Shown one piece after another: positions 13,025 through 16,086 of a stretch of DNA of 16,086 nucleotides. Below the pieces are notes generated by a model. That model saw only the letters and a list, made by a program, of their open reading frames with translations, searched no databases and was not told where the DNA came from. A program made the position numbers and the translations under genes. The DNA is from Candidatus Poribacteria bacterium (lineage in GTDB: Bacteria; Poribacteria; WGA-4E; GCA-2687025): the NCBI GenBank assembly GCA_002687025.1, contig NYZG01000215.1, positions 1 through 16,086 on the forward strand, written 5' to 3'. The stretch's first letter is position 1. Each line of letters begins with the position of its first letter.

Positions 13025-14635
13025 CTAGTGCTCATTGTCCAGCACCAAGCCTTCCCTCGTCACCCGGAGACGCACGAGACGGACATCAGCCTGTCCCTTT
13101 TCGACGATGTGACCCATATACGCCACGAGCACGACGTCTGGCTCGACTTCGATGGCCTTCTGATTGGCCCACAGAGGATAGTCGAGGATGGTGCCGGCAT
13201 CCCATGTCACCCCGCCGTCCCAGCTGACGTTCGCCGCCAGATAGGGGAAGCGGTGCGTCGCTACCAGCGCCCCGCTGGCCGTGCTGGTGAGGGTACTGCA
13301 ATAGCCCGGGAAAGGTCCCAAGGCCGCCGGCTCCCACGTCAGGCCACCATCGTTGCTCTGTACCTGCCACATATACGGCCAGGTGCCCGGTCTGCCAAAA
13401 CCGAGCACGACATCGTCGTCTGCTTCGGCCAGCCCGATCTCATTGAAGTCACCGGAGCAAAACCAGCGCTCCGGGTCCGCTCTATTGTTCCGGTCGCTGC
13501 GCACCGGAGCCGCCCACGTGATGCCGTCATCGGTGCTGCGAAAGACGAAGTTTGTATACACCTTCTGATAGGAGGGTGGATCCGCCACCTGGCAATACAG
13601 CGGCAGGAGCAAGGTGCCGCCGCGCAAGCGCAACGCTTGACCGGACAAGTTCGCCCGCAGCGAGAACTCCTCGGGCCAGTCCCCCCGGACGTCCAGCGGC
13701 TTGGGACCGTTCCAGGTCTCCCCCTCGTCGCTGGACTCGAACGCGTGCAGCGCCTCCGACGCCGCACCATCCTGCTGAACATGGACGCAGACCCACGTCC
13801 CGTCGGCCCGCACGAACGACGCTCCAAAGCCTTCGGGCAGCGGCGCCGGCTCCGGGTCCGACCAGGTGTGCCCGCCATCGGATGAGCGCACCCAGACTGT
13901 GTAGCGCGTTTCAATCAGGTTCGGGTTGCCAAAGGGGACGCTCACTGTCAGGGCGCCCGACTTGCTCTGGATGATGTTCGGATAGCTCTGGAACGTGTCG
14001 GGTTCCCCCTCTGGGCAGGGGGTCATCCAGTGCTGGGCTGGCGCCTCCAGGCGGGGCCACGGTGCTGGCTCAGTAGGGCTACCTTCCACCTGGAGGTCCG
14101 CGAAGTGCGGCGCCTCCTGGCCAATCGTAATCAGGCTCATTAAGCCTATGCGCCCGCTGTCATAGGCGTGATCCTCGACATCGGCCACCGGTCTGCCGTC
14201 AATCCAGGCCCTGATCCTGCTGCCCGTGCATTCCAACCGCCCTTCGTACCAGCGGTCATGCTCCGGACAGATACCCGTCACCAGGTCCAGGGACAGATAC
14301 CGCTTCAGAGGGGTGCCATCGGCAAGGACGACACCCGCCCAGAAATGCCGGCTGCGGTTCTGCTGGCCGCACCAGGGGATATCGAGCGCGTAGTAACGGC
14401 TGCTGTCCTGCACGCGAAAGAGCAGCTGCGCTCCACCGAACGGACAACGGAACTTGAACCGAAACCGCGCCTGAAAGTCCCCGTAGGCCTGGTGGTCGGC
14501 GATAGCAGCGTACTCTTTGCCCCCGCCGTCCGGAGGGATCAGTGCCCCGTCCGGTCCGTCGGCCCATCGACCGTTGAGAAAGGACCAGTTGCCCCCATCG
14601 CCAATGCGCCAAGACTTACCCTCGCTTGCGCTCAT
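13025..14635 (-). CDS. Sialidase/BNR-type exo-glycosidase with N-terminal LamG/DUF1080-like domain
   Basis: 536-residue two-domain protein. Residues 1-185 look like a concanavalin-type beta-sandwich (DUF1080/LamG-like) with FQARFRFKF, YYALDIPW and RIRAWIDGRPVADVED. Residues 200-536 form a six-bladed sialidase-type propeller with five Asp boxes: SSDGGHTW (251), SSDEGETW (301), STDDGITW (367), SNDGGLTW (427) and SWDGGVTW (471). E399 in SGDFNEIG is a candidate for the catalytic Glu; an Arg triad cannot be assigned with confidence. True sialidase activity is therefore unproven, and many such proteins hydrolyse other glycosides. The ATG at 14635 is preferred to that at 14656 because AGGAGG lies five bases before it. 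No signal peptide. First gene of the minus-strand cluster. Confidence 0.82.
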   Translation of the reverse strand: MSASEGKSWRIGDGGNWSFLNGRWADGPDGALIPPDGGGKEYAAIADHQAYGDFQARFRFKFRCPFGGAQLLFRVQDSSRYYALDIPWCGQQNRSRHFWAGVVLADGTPLKRYLSLDLVTGICPEHDRWYEGRLECTGSRIRAWIDGRPVADVEDHAYDSGRIGLMSLITIGQEAPHFADLQVEGSPTEPAPWPRLEAPAQHWMTPCPEGEPDTFQSYPNIIQSKSGALTVSVPFGNPNLIETRYTVWVRSSDGGHTWSDPEPAPLPEGFGASFVRADGTWVCVHVQQDGAASEALHAFESSDEGETWNGPKPLDVRGDWPEEFSLRANLSGQALRLRGGTLLLPLYCQVADPPSYQKVYTNFVFRSTDDGITWAAPVRSDRNNRADPERWFCSGDFNEIGLAEADDDVVLGFGRPGTWPYMWQVQSNDGGLTWEPAALGPFPGYCSTLTSTASGALVATHRFPYLAANVSWDGGVTWDAGTILDYPLWANQKAIEVEPDVVLVAYMGHIVEKGQADVRLVRLRVTREGLVLDNEH

Positions 14636-14707
14636 CCCATCCTCCTGCGGTAGCATCCTGTCCGAGACCCCAGCCCGGCCGCTGGATCAGTCCAAGAGCA
14701 TCCTGCC

Positions 14708-15250
14708 ATGAAAGAGCGTCCCACGCTGGAAACAGCCCGTCTTGTCCTGAGGCCGTTTTCGCTGGCCGATGCCCCAGACGTGCAGCGCCTCGCCGGTGAT
14801 CGCGATGTCGCCTCGACCACCAACCTCCCCCATCCCTACGAGGATGGGATGGCCGAAGCCTGGATTGGTGCCCATCAGGTGCGATTCGAGCGAGGGGAGT
14901 TTGTCAGCTTCGCCATCGTCCTGCGTGCAGGCCATTCCCTCATCGGCACCATCGGGCTGCGCATCAAGCCACACCACCCCAGTGGGGAGCTAGGTTACTG
15001 GATCGGCAAACCCTTCTGGAACCAGGGCCACTGCACCGAGGCCGCGCAGGCAGTGGTGGACTACGCTTTTGAGGTGCTCCAGCTCAACCGCGTACATGCC
15101 GAGTACCTGACCCGCAATCCGGCCTCCGCGCGTGTGCTGGAGAAGGTCGGGATGACCTACGAAGGCTGCCGGCGCCAGCACGTGAAGAAGTGGGGCGTCC
15201 TCGAAGACCTCGGCCTGTACGGCATCCTCCGCAGCGACTGGGCAAGATAG
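14708..15250 (+). CDS. GNAT-family N-acetyltransferase, RimJ/RimL-type
   Basis: 180-residue cytoplasmic acetyltransferase using acetyl-CoA, of the RimJ/RimL subgroup that acetylates protein N-termini or small amines. Typical features in order: LETARLVLRPFSLADAPDVQ (residues 6-25), AWIGAHQVRFERGEFVSFAI, the central strands HSLIGTIGLRIK and GELGYWIGKPFWNQGHCTEA (about 94-113, the acetyl-CoA pyrophosphate loop), then VLQLNRVHAEYLTRNPASARVLEKVGMTYEG. Length is normal and nothing is missing. No clear Shine-Dalgarno sequence is seen before the ATG at 14708, but the TARLVLRPF motif sits where the family has it. It is divergent from the sialidase-type gene across 72 bases of GC-rich DNA with no promoter I can recognise. 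The next gene starts six bases after its stop. Substrate unknown. Confidence 0.88.
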   Translation: MKERPTLETARLVLRPFSLADAPDVQRLAGDRDVASTTNLPHPYEDGMAEAWIGAHQVRFERGEFVSFAIVLRAGHSLIGTIGLRIKPHHPSGELGYWIGKPFWNQGHCTEAAQAVVDYAFEVLQLNRVHAEYLTRNPASARVLEKVGMTYEGCRRQHVKKWGVLEDLGLYGILRSDWAR

Positions 15251-15256
15251 TGACAG

Positions 15257-15907
15257 ATGACGCATGACGATTTAGTCTTCGAGGCACTTGCATATCGCCG
15301 CAATGTCGGTACTTCTCTCAGCGACCTGCGTAAGTATCTCCAGTTCCGTGAGTTGACATCACACACGGCAGAAGACGATCTTGAGGCACTACGGCGCTTT
15401 GAAGATGCGGGGAAGCTCGTCGAAGTCAGCGAGAAATGGTTCCTAACGCCGGATGGCTACAAACAGGCCAAAGGTAGGGCTCTGAAACCAGAATGGCAGT
15501 GGGAAGATGCCTGGACACTCCTTGCATTACTGTACAGCAGCCGTGAGAAAGACCTATGTAAACTCGAGCACATCATCGCTGCAGCAGACCACATAAATCA
15601 CGCAATTCCAATGTTGGAAGAACTGCATGGGGCACTAAATCGGCTTGCCTCTGGTCGGCTAATAAGAACGAGGCGAGGTGGCTTCGTCGTTACGGAACGT
15701 GCCCTTGAGTTACTCTCCAAGGTTAACGCCTCGGTCAGACGACGCGTCCTTGATCAGCTTGACGGTCTGCGTCGAATCATGGACTGTCCGTGTTGTGGCG
15801 TGAACCTGAAATCGGTTCGGTGGCGGATCAGCCTAGATGAAGACATGCTCGTGCAGGCAGAGGAGGCGTATCGCGAATGGTCGGCAGAAACGCTAAAGCG
15901 CCATTGA
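15257..15907 (+). CDS. Hypothetical protein with two winged-helix-like regions and a CPCCG motif
   Basis: 216-residue protein without a family I recognise. Two similarly built halves are visible. In the first, LVFEALAYRRNVGTSLSDLR is followed by a helix and then the wing-like GKLVEVSEKWFLTPDGYKQA. In the second, the helix-rich AWTLLALLYSSREKDLCKLE is followed by GRLIRTRRGGFVVTERALEL. Both resemble winged-helix domains ending in a strand-turn-strand wing, so DNA or RNA binding is likely. The C-terminal part contains CPCCGVNLKSVRW, half of a possible zinc-binding site, and an acidic helix. The DNA is visibly less GC-rich than its neighbours, which could mean transfer. It starts six bases after the acetyltransferase and may share its transcript; no clear ribosome binding site is seen. 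Confidence 0.68.
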   Translation: MTHDDLVFEALAYRRNVGTSLSDLRKYLQFRELTSHTAEDDLEALRRFEDAGKLVEVSEKWFLTPDGYKQAKGRALKPEWQWEDAWTLLALLYSSREKDLCKLEHIIAAADHINHAIPMLEELHGALNRLASGRLIRTRRGGFVVTERALELLSKVNASVRRRVLDQLDGLRRIMDCPCCGVNLKSVRWRISLDEDMLVQAEEAYREWSAETLKRH

Positions 15908-15976
15908 GCAACGTGTGGCAGTTACATGGGATCTCGGTGGTGGTTCTTGCGGGACTACTCCCTCATAGGGCGATAA

Positions 15977-16086
15977 ATGAGTAGCCCGAACGTCCTATAC
16001 ATCCTTGCCGACGACCTGGGCTGGGGGGATGTGAGCTTCCACGACTCCCTTATCCGCACACCGAACATCGACCGGCTGGCACGGGA
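15977..16086 (+). CDS. Sulfatase, N-terminal fragment cut by window end
   Basis: The first 36 residues of an alkaline-phosphatase-superfamily sulfatase: MSSPNVLYILADDLGWGDVS followed by a Phe/His/Asp segment and RTPNIDRLA. The Asp pair D12-D13 in ILADDLGWGD binds the active-site calcium, and TPNIDRLA is the standard following motif. The formylglycine signature CxPSR would lie further on, outside the window. The ATG at 15977 is the first possible start because a TAA directly precedes it in frame, and AGGG at 15967 may be a weak ribosome binding site. There is no signal peptide, so the protein is likely cytoplasmic, in keeping with the other carbohydrate-active proteins here. The assignment is confident despite the short fragment; substrate is unknown. 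Confidence 0.9.
   Translation, partial: MSSPNVLYILADDLGWGDVSFHDSLIRTPNIDRLAR

Noticed and set aside
12185..13885. 566-codon plus-strand open frame opposite the glycosidase-like and sialidase-type genes
   Set aside because: It spans the junction of two well supported minus-strand genes, its translation is Arg/Pro/His-rich with no recognisable motifs, and long antisense frames are expected in GC-rich DNA.
14636..14707. Divergent promoter between the sialidase-type and acetyltransferase genes
   Set aside because: The 72 bases are GC-rich with no -10-like hexamer at sensible spacing; a promoter must exist for at least one gene, but I cannot point to it.

Overview
The window comes from a GC-rich bacterial chromosome. 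My best guess is a Chloroflexota lineage (Thermomicrobia- or SAR202-like). This rests on the gene repertoire (phytanoyl-CoA dioxygenase-like, CocE/NonD hydrolase, amidohydrolase-2, Gfo/Idh/MocA, sulfatase, NHL-propeller genes) and on G/C-rich extragenic palindromes of a type I associate with that phylum. There is no rRNA or marker gene, so the taxonomy is inference. I recognised no tRNA, rRNA, CRISPR array or riboswitch.

Layout. 1-884: 3' part of an IS1380-type DDE transposase, cut by the window edge, followed by about 290 bp of non-coding DNA that may hold the right end of the element. 1179-2205: a compact rightward cluster of very small genes, namely a two-helix membrane protein, a YbjQ/UPF0145 protein coupled to it by an ATGA overlap, a 47-residue single-helix protein and a 64-residue glycine-zipper protein. 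2206-2408 holds nothing I can name. 2409-2786 (minus): an unrecognised small protein whose upstream region runs into the start of a divergent gene. 2866-5967: three rightward catabolic-type enzymes, a PanE/ApbA-like reductase, an M19 dipeptidase-like protein and an amidohydrolase-2 protein. The spacer at 3808-3945 carries three consecutive palindromes. 5985-6959 (minus): a Gfo/Idh/MocA oxidoreductase, divergent from 7059-7901 (plus), an NHL beta-propeller resembling peptidyl-alpha-hydroxyglycine alpha-amidating lyase (PAL). A decayed tandem copy of that gene follows at 7975-8451.

8448-14635 (minus) is one probable operon, transcribed right to left: a sialidase-type BNR protein with an N-terminal LamG/DUF1080-like domain, then an unclassified glycoside hydrolase-like protein, then a PhyH-family dioxygenase-like protein, then a CocE/NonD alpha/beta hydrolase. 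The gaps are 12, 27 and 86 bp, and the last one contains a G/C-rich hairpin repeat. The two carbohydrate-active proteins start without signal peptides, so the products probably act inside the cell on imported sugars or glycoconjugates. 14708-15907 (plus): a RimJ/RimL-type GNAT acetyltransferase and a two-domain winged-helix-like protein of lower GC. At 15977 the N-terminus of a sulfatase begins and runs off the window.

Taken together, the window looks like an accessory catabolic region for small oxidised, esterified or sulfated carbohydrate or peptide-like compounds. It has had transposition, gene duplication and decay. Several enzymes show altered active sites relative to the family archetype (M19 metal ligands, PanE asparagine, PhyH HxD), which suggests family names transferred by similarity could mislead here.
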